Origin: Streptomyces tsukubensis
GTDB lineage: Bacteria > Actinomycetota > Actinomycetes > Streptomycetales > Streptomycetaceae
Reading direction: 5' to 3'
Length of the DNA: 64,000 nucleotides
Assembly (NCBI RefSeq): GCF_003932715.1
Contig: NZ_CP020700.1
Location: 1,696,501 to 1,760,500, forward strand
The notes below the pieces were generated by a model, which worked only from the letters and a program-made list of their open reading frames with translations, made no database searches and was not told the DNA's origin. This document shows positions 1 through 9,830 of the stretch, in pieces (positions within the stretch are counted from its first letter, which is position 1; the number at the start of each line of letters is the position of its first letter). A program made the position numbers and the translations under genes.

Positions 1-201
1 CTCAAGGCCCTGCCCGACGGCACCGAAGCCGCCGAGCCCCTCCCCGGCACCTACCGGATAACCGGTGACGTCGGCCCCCAGCTGCTGGCCACGGTCACCT
101 CCTGGTGCGCCCAGCACGGCGTCATGCCGGACGGCATCTCGGTGGAGCGCCGCACCCTGGAGGACGTCTTCCTGGAGCTGACCGGCAAGGAGCTGCGCTG
201 A
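1..201 (+). CDS. ABC transporter ATP-binding protein, C-terminal fragment
   Basis: The reading frame is open from the first base of the window to a TGA at 199-201, giving the last 66 residues of a protein whose start lies outside. The end resembles the C-terminus of DrrA-like ATPases of ABC-2 exporters, including a segment close to LEDVFLELTGKELR, which is typical of that family. The Walker and signature motifs are upstream of the window. The stop overlaps the ATG of the following permease (ATGA), so the two are almost certainly translated as a pair and form one exporter. The substrate cannot be told. Confidence 0.8.
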   Translation, partial: LKALPDGTEAAEPLPGTYRITGDVGPQLLATVTSWCAQHGVMPDGISVERRTLEDVFLELTGKELR

Positions 202-977
202 TGAGCACCGGTACGTACACCCCGCGCCCCGGCGCCGCGCCCCTCGGGCGCATGATCGCCGCCCAGACCGCGTTCGAGACCCGGATGCTGCTGCGCAACG
301 GCGAACAGCTGGTGCTCACCCTGGTCATCCCGTCCCTGCTGCTGGTGCTCTTCTCCTCCGTCGACATCGTCGACACCGGCAGCGAGAAGGCCGTCGACTT
401 CCTGGCACCGGGGGTGCTCGCGCTGGCGGTGCTGTCGACCGCATTCACGGGACAGGCCATCGCCACCGGTTTCGAGCGCCGGTACGGGGTCCTCAAGCGC
501 CTGGGTGCGTCACCGCTCCCCCGCTGGGCGCTGATGTGCTCGAAGACGCTCTCGGTACTGGCGACGCAGGTCCTCCAGATCACCCTGCTCACGGGGATCG
601 CGCTCGCCCTGGGCTGGTCGCCGCAGGGAGGCCCCGCCGGGTTCGCGGCCGTGCTGCTGCTCCTCGCGCTGGGGACCGCCGCGTTCAGCGGCCTCGGTCT
701 GCTGATGGCGGGCACCCTCCGGGCCGAGGCCACCCTGGCCGCGGCCAATCTGGTCTTTCTGCTGCTCCTGGTCGGCGGCGGGGTGATCGTTCCGCTGGAC
801 CGCTTCCCGGACGGTGTCGCCGGTGTCCTCGGGCTGCTCCCGATCTCCGCCCTCTCCGACGGGCTGCGCGACGTCCTCACCGACGGCAGCGGCGTCCCCT
901 GGTCCGCCCTCGGCATCCTCGCGGTCTGGGCGGCCCTCGGCCTGGGGGCGGCGGCCCGCTTCTTCCGCTGGGAGTAG
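201..977 (+). CDS. ABC-2 type transporter permease
   Basis: This 258-residue membrane protein has about six hydrophobic segments and the ABC-2 layout: a soluble N-terminus, a first helix around residue 40, then the conserved family region around FERRYGVLKRLGASP, followed by a row of Leu/Ala-rich helices. The start chosen is the ATG that overlaps the stop of the upstream ATPase gene; the longer in-frame extension would overlap that gene by about 100 bases. It should form the channel of a drug, lipid or polymer exporter with the upstream ATPase. In many Streptomyces such a pair lies next to ctaA, and the heme link is only positional. Confidence 0.85.
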   Translation: MSTGTYTPRPGAAPLGRMIAAQTAFETRMLLRNGEQLVLTLVIPSLLLVLFSSVDIVDTGSEKAVDFLAPGVLALAVLSTAFTGQAIATGFERRYGVLKRLGASPLPRWALMCSKTLSVLATQVLQITLLTGIALALGWSPQGGPAGFAAVLLLLALGTAAFSGLGLLMAGTLRAEATLAAANLVFLLLLVGGGVIVPLDRFPDGVAGVLGLLPISALSDGLRDVLTDGSGVPWSALGILAVWAALGLGAAARFFRWE

Positions 978-1051
978 CGCGTACGCCGGGGGCCGGGGGC
1001 CGCTCCCGGCCTGTCGGACCCCCCTCGTGAATCGGTGCACAAGGCCCCGCC

Positions 1052-1057
1052 TACGAT
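1052..1057 (+). promoter_or_regulatory. Candidate -10 box for leaderless ctaA
   Basis: TACGAT ends 7 bases before the GTG at 1065, so initiation at the usual distance would begin on or next to the start codon. No good -35 hexamer and no well-spaced Shine-Dalgarno is visible. Leaderless messages are common in Streptomyces; this call is inferred from spacing. Confidence 0.35.
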
Positions 1058-1064
1058 GGAGCGC

Positions 1065-2027
1065 GTGCAAACCCCCATCGACCGCATCGCCCAGCGCTGG
1101 ACGCCCGCCCCGGGAATCGTCCGGCGGGCCGCACTCTCCGCCGTCGTGATGACCGTGGTCATCATCGTCACCGGGGGCGCGGTCCGGCTCACCGGATCGG
1201 GCCTGGGCTGCGACACCTGGCCCAAGTGCACCGACGACAGCCTCTTCGCCACGCCCGAACAGGGGCTGCACGGGGCCATCGAGTTCGGCAACCGCATGCT
1301 GACGTACGTCCTGTCCGCGGCCGTCGGCTGGACGATCATCGCGGCCCGTTCGGCCAAGCCGAGGCGCCGTACGCTCAGCCGGCTCGGCTGGGCGCAGTTC
1401 TGGATCGTGGCGAGCAACGCCGTCGTCGGAGGCATCACGGTCTGGACGGGGCTGAACCCCTGGACCGTCGCCGGACACTTCATCCTCGCCAATGCCCTGC
1501 TCACCGTCGCCGTGCTGACCTGGCACCGGGCGGGCGAGGGCGACGGCGAACGCCGCCCCCGGGTGCCGCTCCCGGTGCGCAGGCTCTCCTGGGCCATCGT
1601 GATCACCGCCGGGCTCGCCATCGTGCTGGGCACGGGGGTCACCGGCGCGGGCAAGCACGCCGGTGACAGCAGCGATGTCCCGCGGATGCCGTGGGACTGG
1701 GTCAACGCGGCGCATCTGCACGCCGTCTCCGCATGGGTGATCTGTGCCCTCGCGCTGGCCATGTGGCTGGTGCTGCGGGTGGTGGACGCCCCGGGCGATA
1801 TCCGGGCCCGCGCCCGCGATCTGCTGGTCGTGCTGCTGCTCCAGGGCGGGATCGGCTACCTCCAGTACTTCACCGGGGTCCCGGAGATCCTCGTCGGGGT
1901 GCACATGCTGGGCTCTTCGCTGATGTGGATCGCGGTGGTACGGCTGCTGCTGAGCATGCGCGAGCGGCCCGATGAGCCCTCCGCCGCGATTCCGGCGCAG
2001 GCCGACCCGGTGCTGAGCCGGGCCTGA
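1065..2027 (+). CDS. ctaA: Heme A synthase (CtaA/COX15 family)
   Basis: This 320-residue polytopic membrane protein oxidises the C8 methyl of heme O to give heme A for cytochrome aa3 oxidase. About eight transmembrane helices are seen. Typical family positions include TGSGLGCDTWPKC after the first helix, HGAIEFGNR with the conserved His-Glu, VAGHFILAN, AAHLHAVSAW and GVHMLGSS, which supply the heme-ligating histidines. GTG 1065 was chosen over ATG 1056 because a -10-like TACGAT fits leaderless initiation there; the two differ by only three residues. ctaB, whose product makes heme O, lies 0.6 kb downstream on the opposite strand, and the strong inverted repeat at 2053-2101 separates the two units. 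Confidence 0.92.
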   Translation: MQTPIDRIAQRWTPAPGIVRRAALSAVVMTVVIIVTGGAVRLTGSGLGCDTWPKCTDDSLFATPEQGLHGAIEFGNRMLTYVLSAAVGWTIIAARSAKPRRRTLSRLGWAQFWIVASNAVVGGITVWTGLNPWTVAGHFILANALLTVAVLTWHRAGEGDGERRPRVPLPVRRLSWAIVITAGLAIVLGTGVTGAGKHAGDSSDVPRMPWDWVNAAHLHAVSAWVICALALAMWLVLRVVDAPGDIRARARDLLVVLLLQGGIGYLQYFTGVPEILVGVHMLGSSLMWIAVVRLLLSMRERPDEPSAAIPAQADPVLSRA

Positions 2028-2052
2028 CCCGGCCACCGCAGGACGTACGGAA

Positions 2053-2101
2053 AAACGGGCGGGCCGGCCCACGGTGTATCCGTGGGCCGGCCCGCCCGTT
2101 T
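2053..2101. terminator. Bidirectional terminator hairpin
   Basis: A perfect 22-bp stem (2053-2074 with 2080-2101) closes a 5-base loop. A-rich and T-rich ends flank it, so it can act in both directions. It lies between the converging ctaA and the small gene at 2115-2435. Confidence 0.9.
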
Positions 2102-2114
2102 CCGTATCCGCAGG

Positions 2115-2435
2115 TCAGCCGTTGGCGGGCCCGCCGATCTGGATGCCCGCCATCCGGGTCCACTCGTACGGTCCCGTCCGCACCCTCGCCGCGAACTCCC
2201 CGTCGAAGCTCTCGTGGAGGGTGAGCCCGGCCTTCCCGGCCGCCGCCTCGGCCACCGCATGGGTGGGGGCCACCAGATCCCCCCAGGTGCCGTCGGAGCC
2301 GACGAGGACGATCCGGGTGCCCGTCTGCCCGAGGTACGCGAGCTGCCCCTCCGCGCCGCCGTGCTTCTTCGCGAAGGCGCCGATCTCCCGGGCGAGCCTG
2401 GCGGCCTTGCGGTCCGCGTGCTTGGTGTCTGCCAT
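2115..2435 (-). CDS. Conserved hypothetical protein, about 106 aa
   Basis: This short soluble protein begins MADTKHADRKAARLAREIG, a Lys/Arg-rich helix, and continues into an alpha/beta-looking segment with TRIVLVGSDGTWGDLVAP. I do not recognise an enzymatic motif or a named domain, but small proteins like this are conserved beside the cta genes of Streptomyces, so it is likely real. The ATG at 2433-2435 is preferred over an upstream in-frame extension because the extension has no Met/Val start with a good ribosome site and its composition changes. It ends just before the terminator at 2053-2101. Confidence 0.7.
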   Translation of the reverse strand: MADTKHADRKAARLAREIGAFAKKHGGAEGQLAYLGQTGTRIVLVGSDGTWGDLVAPTHAVAEAAAGKAGLTLHESFDGEFAARVRTGPYEWTRMAGIQIGGPANG

Positions 2436-2542
2436 GGCCACGATGTTACGTACGGGTAATCGGCACTGACCATGCGTTCGGGGCGTGGCGTGAACCACGT
2501 ACCGCGATCAGGAGCTACGTACCGCGGCCATCGGCGCAAAGA

Positions 2543-2577
2543 CCCGGGGGCGGGCCCGTGACGGGCCCGCCCCCGGG
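2543..2577 (-). terminator. Terminator hairpin after ctaB
   Basis: A GC-only inverted repeat, cccgggggcgggcccgt and its complement, is separated by one base, so in RNA it forms a long stem with a small loop. It lies 27 bases past the ctaB stop. Confidence 0.8.
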
Positions 2578-2603
2578 GCGGTTCGGTGAGGTGCGGCAGC
2601 GGT

Positions 2604-3578
2604 TCAGCGCAGGAACGGGTCCACCGCGACGGCCACGAAGAGCAGCGACACATAGGTGATGGACCAGTGGAACAGCCGCATCTCCTTGAGCTTGGCGCCC
2701 GAGAGTCCGGCCTTGGCGCGCGCCTGGAGCGCATGCGCCTCCCAGAGCCACCAGCCGCCCGCCAGCAGGGCCACGGCGGTGTAGAACCAGCCGGTGTAGC
2801 CCATCGGGGTGAGCAGCAGGGAGACCGCGACCATCACCCAGCTGTAGAGGACGATCTGGCGCGCCACGACCTGGTTGGAGGCGACGACCGGCAGCATCGG
2901 GACGCCGACCCGGGCGTAGTCCTCGCGCACCCGCATGGAGAGCGGCCAGTAGTGCGGCGGGGTCCAGAAGAAGATGACGAGGAAGAGGACGACCGCGGCC
3001 CACGACATCGAGTTGGTGACCGCGGACCAGCCGATGAGCACCGGCAGACAGCCCGCGATCCCGCCCCAGACGATGTTCTGCTTGGTGCGCCGCTTCAGGA
3101 TCATCGTGTAGACGACGACGTAGAAGAGCAGGGCGCCCAGGGAGAGCCAGGCCGACAGCCAGTTGACGAGCAGACCGAACCAGAGCGTGGAGACCACGGC
3201 CAGGACGAGGCCGAAGACCAGGCCCTCGCGCGGCGAGACCATGCCGGTGACCAGCGGGCGCTGGGCGGTGCGGTCCATCAGCGCGTCGATGTCGCGGTCG
3301 ATGTACATGTTCAGTGCATTGGCGCCGCCGGCCGAGAGATAGCCGCCGATGCAGGTGGTCAGGACCAGCCAGAGGTCCGGCACCCCTTGCGCCGCGAGGA
3401 ACATCACCGGCACGGTGGTGATCAGCAGCAGTTCGATGATCCGCGGCTTCGTCAGCGCCACGAACGCCATGACCCGGGCTCCGAAGGGCCTGCTGCCCGG
3501 GTTCGTCCCGGGTCCCCCCGCGGCCCGCTCGGGACGGGCGGTGCCCCCACCCGCTGGACGGGATTCGACGGCCGTCAC
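2604..3578 (-). CDS. ctaB: Protoheme IX farnesyltransferase (heme O synthase)
   Basis: This 324-residue UbiA-superfamily membrane enzyme transfers a farnesyl group from farnesyl diphosphate to heme B. It begins with a short polar tail, followed by [14 protein letters not shown] at the first helix. The first Asp-rich loop, [18 protein letters not shown], carries the NxxxDxxxD signature that binds Mg-diphosphate. About nine helices follow, with a [17 protein letters not shown] loop. GTG 3578 was chosen because AGGGG lies 5 bases upstream. The gene is transcribed away from tkt and may share the spacer promoters. Together with ctaA it supplies heme A. Confidence 0.93.
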   Translation of the reverse strand: MTAVESRPAGGGTARPERAAGGPGTNPGSRPFGARVMAFVALTKPRIIELLLITTVPVMFLAAQGVPDLWLVLTTCIGGYLSAGGANALNMYIDRDIDALMDRTAQRPLVTGMVSPREGLVFGLVLAVVSTLWFGLLVNWLSAWLSLGALLFYVVVYTMILKRRTKQNIVWGGIAGCLPVLIGWSAVTNSMSWAAVVLFLVIFFWTPPHYWPLSMRVREDYARVGVPMLPVVASNQVVARQIVLYSWVMVAVSLLLTPMGYTGWFYTAVALLAGGWWLWEAHALQARAKAGLSGAKLKEMRLFHWSITYVSLLFVAVAVDPFLR

Positions 3579-3956
3579 GCACACCCCTGAGGAAGATTCC
3601 AGCAAGTCCCGGGCGCATGACAGCACAGTTGAGGCCCGGTGAGACTTGCGCGTACCACGCCACTGTAGAGGTTGCCCATCTCTCGCTTCGCACGGGGGTG
3701 GGTCGTGTTGTCGCGGGTGCGTCGCGAGCCGGACGGGGGCCGTACCCGGACGGCGGGCACCGGGGGCCGCCGCCGGGAGGCGAAGTGCGTCCGGGCGCGG
3801 CAGGCTGGCAGAGGACGCCGCCGGCCCGGGGTGTCCAGTGGCCGGATGGCCGAAAACCGCCGGGTGGCGGCGAGGGTAGGCTCGACGACGCCCGGTACAT
3901 CTGCCGTCACCGGGACCTGACATGTGGAGACATGCGGAGAGGAGCCCTGACCCAGG
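3579..3956. other. Divergent spacer between ctaB and tkt
   Basis: These 378 bases separate two divergent starts and must hold both promoters. I see a TAGGCT box at 3876-3881 facing tkt but no matching -35, and no convincing gene, hairpin or repeat. Short open frames across it lack start sites and are chance products of the high GC content. Confidence 0.5.
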
Positions 3957-6044
3957 GTGAGCACCAAGCCGACCACCACAGACCTCACGTGGACCGATCT
4001 GGACCAGCGAGCCGTCGACACGGCCCGAGTCCTGGCCATGGATGCCGTACAGAAGGTCGGAAACGGCCACCCCGGTACGGCCATGAGCCTCGCGCCCGCC
4101 GCGTACGTCCTGTTCCAGAAGCTGATGCGGCACGACCCGGCCGATGCGGACTGGACCGGCCGCGACCGGTTCGTCCTGTCCGCCGGGCATTCGTCGCTGA
4201 CCCTCTACATCCAGCTCTACCTGGCCGGGTACGGTCTGGAACTGGACGATCTGAAGGCCTTCAGGACCTGGGGTTCGAAGACCCCGGGCCACCCGGAGTA
4301 CGGCCACACCACCGGCGTCGAGACCACCACCGGCCCGCTGGGCCAGGGGGTGGCCAATGCGGTGGGCATGGCGATGGCCGCCCGCTACGAGCGCGGCCTG
4401 TTCGACCCGGACGCGGCCGTGGGCACGTCCCCGTTCGACCACACCATCTGGGCGATCGCCGGTGACGGCTGTCTCCAGGAGGGCATCTCGGCCGAGGCCT
4501 CGTCCCTCGCCGGCCACCAGAAGCTCGGCAATCTGGTGCTCCTCTGGGACGACAACCACATCTCCATCGAGGGCGACACCGAGACCGCGGTCTCCGAGGA
4601 CACCCTCAAGCGGTACGAGGCCTACGGCTGGCACGTCCAGCGGGTGGCGCCCCAGGAGAACGGCGACCTCGACCCGGCGGCGCTGTACGCGGCGATGCGC
4701 GAGGCGCAGGCCGTGACCGACCGGCCGTCGTTCATCGCGGCCCGCTCCATCATCGCCTGGCCCGCGCCGCACGCCCAGAACACCGAGGCCGCGCACGGTT
4801 CGGCGCTGGGCGACGAGGAGGTCGCGGCCACCAAGAAGGTCCTCGGCTTCGACCCGGAGCAGAGCTTCGAGGTCACCGACCAGGTCATCGCGCACACCCG
4901 CGAGGCGCTGGACCGGGGCCGCGAGGCCCGCGGCGAGTGGGAGAAGACGTTCGCCGCCTGGCGGACGGCCAACCCGGAGCGCGCGGCCGAGTTCGACCGG
5001 ATCCGCGCCGGTGAGCTGCCCGAGGGCTGGGAGGACGCGCTCCCCGACTTCGAGACCGGGAAGTCCGTCGCCACCCGCGCCGCCTCCGGCAAGATCCTCC
5101 AGGCGCTGGGCGCGGTGATCCCGGAGCTGTGGGGCGGTTCGGCCGACCTCGCGGGCTCCAACAACACGACGATCGACAAGACCTCGTCGTTCCTGCCCGA
5201 GGGCAACCCGCTGCCGGAGGCCGACCCGTACGGCCGGACGATCCACTTCGGTATCCGCGAGCACGCGATGGCCGCCGAGATGAACGGCATCGCGCTGCAC
5301 GGCAACACCCGTATCTACGGCGGTACGTTCCTCGTCTTCTCCGACTACATGCGCAACGCGGTCCGGCTGTCCGCGCTGATGCATCTGCCGGTGACGTACG
5401 TGTGGACGCACGATTCGATCGGTCTCGGCGAGGACGGCCCGACCCACCAGCCGGTGGAGCACCTGGCGTCGCTGCGCGCGATCCCGGGTCTGAACGTGGT
5501 CCGTCCTGCGGACGCCAACGAGACGGTGATCGCCTGGCGCGAGATCCAGCGCCGCTGGACGAAGAAGTTCGGCACGGGGGCCCCGCACGGTCTGGCGCTG
5601 ACCCGGCAGGGTGTGCCGACGTACCCGCTCAACGAGGACGCGGCGCGTGGCGGTTACGTCCTGGCGGAGGCCGAGGGCGGCGCTCCGGAGGTCGTGCTGA
5701 TCGGTACGGGTTCCGAGGTCCAGCTGGCCGTCGCGGCCCGGGACGAGCTGCAGGCGGCCGGGGTGCCGACCCGGGTGGTCTCCATGCCGTCGGTGGAGTG
5801 GTTCGAGGAGCAGGACCGGGAGTACAAGGACTCGGTGCTGCCGCCGTCGGTGCGGGCGCGGGTGGCCGTCGAGGCGGGCATCGGGCTGACCTGGTACCGC
5901 TACGTCGGTGACGCGGGCCGGATCGTGTCGCTGGAGCACTTCGGTGCCTCGGCGGACGGCAAGGTCCTCTTCCGGGAGTTCGGCATCACCGCCGACGCGG
6001 TGGTCGCCGCCGCCCGGGAATCTCTTGACGCCGTCCGGCGCTGA
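3957..6044 (+). CDS. tkt: Transketolase
   Basis: This 695-residue thiamine diphosphate enzyme moves two-carbon ketol units between sugar phosphates in the non-oxidative pentose phosphate pathway. The N-terminal half has [14 protein letters not shown] and the ThDP-binding [13 protein letters not shown] with the metal-binding segment following (about residues 165-200). The pyrimidine domain has [15 protein letters not shown] with the catalytic Glu near residue 435 and [15 protein letters not shown]. The C-terminal domain follows. Length is normal for the family. GTG 3957 has a purine-rich GGAGAGGAG some way upstream, so spacing is not ideal, but the N-terminus [10 protein letters not shown] fits Streptomyces homologues. 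It heads a five-gene operon. Confidence 0.97.
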   Translation: MSTKPTTTDLTWTDLDQRAVDTARVLAMDAVQKVGNGHPGTAMSLAPAAYVLFQKLMRHDPADADWTGRDRFVLSAGHSSLTLYIQLYLAGYGLELDDLKAFRTWGSKTPGHPEYGHTTGVETTTGPLGQGVANAVGMAMAARYERGLFDPDAAVGTSPFDHTIWAIAGDGCLQEGISAEASSLAGHQKLGNLVLLWDDNHISIEGDTETAVSEDTLKRYEAYGWHVQRVAPQENGDLDPAALYAAMREAQAVTDRPSFIAARSIIAWPAPHAQNTEAAHGSALGDEEVAATKKVLGFDPEQSFEVTDQVIAHTREALDRGREARGEWEKTFAAWRTANPERAAEFDRIRAGELPEGWEDALPDFETGKSVATRAASGKILQALGAVIPELWGGSADLAGSNNTTIDKTSSFLPEGNPLPEADPYGRTIHFGIREHAMAAEMNGIALHGNTRIYGGTFLVFSDYMRNAVRLSALMHLPVTYVWTHDSIGLGEDGPTHQPVEHLASLRAIPGLNVVRPADANETVIAWREIQRRWTKKFGTGAPHGLALTRQGVPTYPLNEDAARGGYVLAEAEGGAPEVVLIGTGSEVQLAVAARDELQAAGVPTRVVSMPSVEWFEEQDREYKDSVLPPSVRARVAVEAGIGLTWYRYVGDAGRIVSLEHFGASADGKVLFREFGITADAVVAAARESLDAVRR

Positions 6045-6079
6045 CGCCAACACACAGTGATTTCAGGAGTTGTTTTTCG

Positions 6080-7201
6080 ATGACGAACGACGCGCTCAAG
6101 CGCCTCACCGACGAAGGCGTCGCCATCTGGCTGGACGATCTGTCCCGCAAGCGGATCACCTCGGGGAACCTCTCGGAGCTGATCGACCAGCAGCACGTGG
6201 TGGGTGTGACGACCAACCCTTCGATCTTCCAGAAGGCGATCAGCGGGGGTGACGGCTACGAGCAGCAGCTGCGCGAGCTGGCGACCCGCAAGGTGACCGT
6301 CGAGGAAGCCATCCGCATGATCACCACGGCGGACGTCCGGGACGCGGCGGACATCCTCCGCCCGGTCTTCGACGCCACCGAGGGCCAGGACGGCCGGGTC
6401 TCCATCGAGGTGGACCCGCGGCTGGCCCACCACACGGCGGCGACGGTCGCCGAGGCCAAGCAGCTGGCCTGGCTGGTCGACCGCCCCAACACCCTGATCA
6501 AGATTCCGGCCACCCGGGCGGGCCTGCCGGCGATCACCGAGACCATCGGTCTCGGTATCAGCGTCAATGTGACGCTGATCTTCTCGCTGGAGCGCTACCG
6601 CGAGGTCATGGACGCCTACCTGGCCGGTCTGGAGAAGGCCAAGGACCGCGGCCTGGACCTGTCGAAGATTCATTCGGTGGCTTCTTTCTTCGTCTCCCGG
6701 GTGGACACCGAGATCGACCAGCGGCTGGACGCCCTGGGCACCGACGAGGCGAAGGCGGCCCGCGGCAAGGCCGCCCTGGCCAACGCCCGGCTGGCCTACG
6801 AGGCGTACGAGGAGGTCTTCTCCTCCGACCGCTGGACCGCCCTGGACCGGGCGCGGGCCAACAAGCAGCGTCCGCTGTGGGCCTCGACCGGTGTCAAGGA
6901 CCCGGCCTACAAGGACACGCTGTACGTCGACGAGCTGGTGGCCCCGGGCACGGTGAACACCATGCCGGAGGGGACCCTGGAGGCCACCGCCGACCACGGG
7001 TCGATCACCGGTGACACCATCCGCGGCACCTACGACGCCGCGCGCGCCGAACTGGCGGCGGTGGCGGCGCTGGGGATCTCGTACGACGAGGTCGTGCAGC
7101 TGCTGGAGGACGAGGGCGTCGAGAAGTTCGAGGCCGCGTGGAACGACCTGCTCAAGTCGACCGAGGCGGCGCTGGCCCGTCTCGCACCGTCGGAGGGCTG
7201 A
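6080..7201 (+). CDS. tal: Transaldolase
   Basis: This 373-residue protein is of the long actinobacterial type of transaldolase, transferring dihydroxyacetone units from sedoheptulose 7-phosphate. [15 protein letters not shown] lies near residue 40, the Schiff-base lysine is in NTLIKIPAT near residue 140, and [15 protein letters not shown] follows. An AGGAG ribosome site sits 9 bases before ATG 6080. It lies 35 bases after tkt and 5 bases before zwf, so it is in the same transcript. Confidence 0.96.
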   Translation: MTNDALKRLTDEGVAIWLDDLSRKRITSGNLSELIDQQHVVGVTTNPSIFQKAISGGDGYEQQLRELATRKVTVEEAIRMITTADVRDAADILRPVFDATEGQDGRVSIEVDPRLAHHTAATVAEAKQLAWLVDRPNTLIKIPATRAGLPAITETIGLGISVNVTLIFSLERYREVMDAYLAGLEKAKDRGLDLSKIHSVASFFVSRVDTEIDQRLDALGTDEAKAARGKAALANARLAYEAYEEVFSSDRWTALDRARANKQRPLWASTGVKDPAYKDTLYVDELVAPGTVNTMPEGTLEATADHGSITGDTIRGTYDAARAELAAVAALGISYDEVVQLLEDEGVEKFEAAWNDLLKSTEAALARLAPSEG

Positions 7202-7206
7202 CCATC

Positions 7207-8739
7207 GTGTCCGGTTCAAGCGAGGCCAATCCGCTTCGCGACCCCGCCGACCGGCGGCTCCCGCGGATCGCGGGGCCGTCGGGCCTGGTGATCTTCGGGG
7301 TCACGGGCGACCTGTCGCGCAAGAAGCTGATGCCGGCCGTGTACGACCTGGCCAACCGCGGACTGCTGCCGCCGGGGTTCTCCCTCGTCGGCTTCGCCCG
7401 CCGCGAATGGCAGGACGAGGACTTCGCGCAGGAGGTCCACGACGCGGTCAAGGAACACGCCAGGACCCCCTTCCGTGAGGAGGTCTGGCAGCAGCTGAAC
7501 CAGGGCATGCGCTTCGTCCAGGGCGATTTCGACGACGACGACGCCTTCGAGACCCTGAAGAAGACGATCGCCGAGCTGGACCAGGCCCAGGGCACCGGCG
7601 GCAACTTCGCCTTCTATCTGTCGGTGCCGCCGAAGTTCTTCCCCAAGGTCGTCCAGCAGCTCAAGAAGCACGGGCTGGCCGACCAGAAGGAGGGCTCCTG
7701 GCGCCGGGCGGTCATCGAGAAGCCCTTCGGCCACGATCTGGTGTCCGCCATGGAGCTCAACCAGGTGGTCCACGAGGTCTTCCCGCCGAACGAGGTCTTC
7801 CGGATCGACCACTACCTCGGCAAGGAGACCGTCCAGAACATTCTGGCGCTGCGCTTCGCCAACACCCTCTTCGAGCCGATCTGGAACCGGTCCTATGTGG
7901 ACCATGTCCAGATCACCATGGCCGAGGACATCGGCATCGGCGGCCGCGCCGGGTACTACGACGGCATCGGCGCCGCCCGTGATGTCATCCAGAACCATCT
8001 GCTCCAGCTGCTGGCGCTGACCGCGATGGAGGAGCCCGCCTCCTTCGACGCCGATGCGCTGGCCGCGGAGAAGACCAAGGTCCTGGGTGCCGTGAAGCTG
8101 CCGAAGGATCTGGGCGCCACCACCGTGCGCGGCCAGTACGCGGCGGGCTGGCAGGGCGGCGAGCGGGCCGTCGGCTATCTCCAGGAGGACGGTATCGACC
8201 CGGACTCCAAGACCGACACCTATGCGGCGGTCAAACTGGAGATCGACAACCGCCGCTGGGCCGGGGTGCCGTTCTATCTGCGCACGGGCAAGCGGCTGGG
8301 GCGCCGGGTCACCGAGATCGCGGTGGTCTTCCAGCGCGCCCCGCACTCCCCCTTCGACCACACCGCGACCGAGGAGCTGGGGCAGAACGCCCTGGTCATC
8401 CGGGTGCAGCCGGACGAGGGCGTAACCCTGCGCTTCGGCTCCAAGGTGCCCGGTACCTCCATGGAGGTACGAGACGTCTCGATGGACTTCGCCTATGGCG
8501 AGTCCTTCACGGAGTCCAGCCCGGAGGCGTACGAGCGGCTCATCCTCGATGTGCTGCTCGGCGACTCCAACCTCTTCCCCCGGGTCGAGGAGGTCGAGCT
8601 TTCGTGGAAGATCCTCGACCCCATCGAGCAGTACTGGGACAGTCACGGCAAGCCCGCCCAGTACCCCTCCGGGACCTGGGGTCCGGTCGAGGCGGACGAA
8701 ATGCTCGCACGAGACGGACGGAGCTGGCGCCGGCCATGA
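7207..8739 (+). CDS. zwf: Glucose-6-phosphate 1-dehydrogenase
   Basis: This 510-residue enzyme opens the oxidative pentose phosphate pathway and makes NADPH. The dinucleotide-binding stretch VIFGVTGDLSRKKLMPAVY is near residue 30, and the substrate-binding and active-site RIDHYLGKETVQN is near residue 200. GTG 7207 follows the tal stop by 5 bases and has GGAGGG upstream inside the end of tal. The upstream in-frame extension overlaps tal and was discarded. The last codon overlaps opcA (ATGA), coupling the two. Confidence 0.97.
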   Translation: MSGSSEANPLRDPADRRLPRIAGPSGLVIFGVTGDLSRKKLMPAVYDLANRGLLPPGFSLVGFARREWQDEDFAQEVHDAVKEHARTPFREEVWQQLNQGMRFVQGDFDDDDAFETLKKTIAELDQAQGTGGNFAFYLSVPPKFFPKVVQQLKKHGLADQKEGSWRRAVIEKPFGHDLVSAMELNQVVHEVFPPNEVFRIDHYLGKETVQNILALRFANTLFEPIWNRSYVDHVQITMAEDIGIGGRAGYYDGIGAARDVIQNHLLQLLALTAMEEPASFDADALAAEKTKVLGAVKLPKDLGATTVRGQYAAGWQGGERAVGYLQEDGIDPDSKTDTYAAVKLEIDNRRWAGVPFYLRTGKRLGRRVTEIAVVFQRAPHSPFDHTATEELGQNALVIRVQPDEGVTLRFGSKVPGTSMEVRDVSMDFAYGESFTESSPEAYERLILDVLLGDSNLFPRVEEVELSWKILDPIEQYWDSHGKPAQYPSGTWGPVEADEMLARDGRSWRRP

Positions 8740-9830
8740 AGATCGACCTTACGGACACCACCTCCAGCAAGATCAACAAGGCGTTGGTGCAGGGGCGGCG
8801 GGCCATCGGCACGCCCGCCGTCGGCATGGTGCTCACCCTGGTCATCGTCACCGACGAGGAGAACGCCTACGACGCCCTGAAGGCCGCGAACGACGCGTCG
8901 CGCGAGCACCCCTCGCGCACGCTCGTGGTCATCAAGCGGGTTTCGCGGACCCCGCGGGACCGGGCGCAGACCCGGCTGGACGCCGAGGTCCGCGTCGGCG
9001 CCGACGCGGGCACCGGTGAGACGGTCGTGCTGCGGCTGTACGGCGAGGTCACCGAGCATGCCCAGTCGGTGGTGCTGCCGCTGCTGCTGCCGGACGCTCC
9101 GGTGGTCGTGTGGTGGCCGGTGAACGCCCCGCTCGACCCGACGAAGGATCCGCTGGGCGCGCTGGCCCAGCGCCGGGTGACCGACACCTATGCGGCCGAG
9201 GACCCCATCGGGGAGCTGAAGGCCCGCTCCGAGGCGTACACCCCGGGTGATACGGATCTGTCGTGGACCCGGATCACGCCCTGGCGGTCCATGCTGGCCG
9301 CCGCGCTGGACCAGGTGGCCTGCGAGGTCACCGAGGTCGAGGTGGAGGGCGAGGAGTTCAATCCGAGCGTGGAGCTGCTGGCGATGTGGCTGGCGGACCG
9401 GCTGGGGGTGCCCGTGCGGCGCACGCAGTCGCCCGGGCCGGGGCTCACCGCCGTACGGATGGAGACGGACTGCGGTCCGATCGTGCTCGACCGGGCCGAC
9501 GGTGCCCTGGCGAACCTCTCCATCCAGGGTCAGCCCGACCGTGCGGTCGCGCTGAAGCGGCGGGAGACCGCCGAGCTGATCGCGGAGGAGCTGCGACGGC
9601 TGGACCCGGACGACACCTATGCCTCCGCCCTGCGGTACGGGGTGGACCGGCTCGGTGACGGCGGGCCCGGCGGTTCGGCGGACGTCTCCGAGATCGCGGC
9701 GGCCTCCCGGGCGGTCGCCGCCGCGCAGGCCGAGACCGAGGCGGAGGGGGCCGCCGCGGCGGCCCCGGCCACTCCCGCGGCCAAGAGCGCCGCCAAGAAG
9801 ACGGCGGCGAAGAAGGCGGCCGCCAAGTGA
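8736..9830 (+). CDS. opcA: Glucose-6-phosphate dehydrogenase assembly protein OpcA
   Basis: This 364-residue protein is the OpcA family partner that supports assembly and redox control of Zwf in cyanobacteria and actinobacteria. The body starts MKIDLTDTTSSKINKAL and contains VVVWWPVNAPLDPTKDPLG. It ends in an unusual Ala/Lys-rich tail (about the last 25 residues) with [11 protein letters not shown] repeats like those of bacterial histone H1-like proteins. It overlaps zwf by 4 bases (ATGA) and pgl by 4 bases (GTGA), so all three are translationally coupled. Confidence 0.94.
   Translation: MKIDLTDTTSSKINKALVQGRRAIGTPAVGMVLTLVIVTDEENAYDALKAANDASREHPSRTLVVIKRVSRTPRDRAQTRLDAEVRVGADAGTGETVVLRLYGEVTEHAQSVVLPLLLPDAPVVVWWPVNAPLDPTKDPLGALAQRRVTDTYAAEDPIGELKARSEAYTPGDTDLSWTRITPWRSMLAAALDQVACEVTEVEVEGEEFNPSVELLAMWLADRLGVPVRRTQSPGPGLTAVRMETDCGPIVLDRADGALANLSIQGQPDRAVALKRRETAELIAEELRRLDPDDTYASALRYGVDRLGDGGPGGSADVSEIAAASRAVAAAQAETEAEGAAAAAPATPAAKSAAKKTAAKKAAAK

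Noticed and set aside
3876..3881. TAGGCT as a firm tkt promoter
   Set aside because: No -35 sequence at a usable distance; left as a note in the spacer entry.
2604..6053. Very long minus-strand open frame across tkt
   Set aside because: It joins the true ctaB frame at its end; the rest is antisense to transketolase, kept open by third-position GC bias. Its composition (Arg, Gly, Val, His repeats) is typical of shadow frames.
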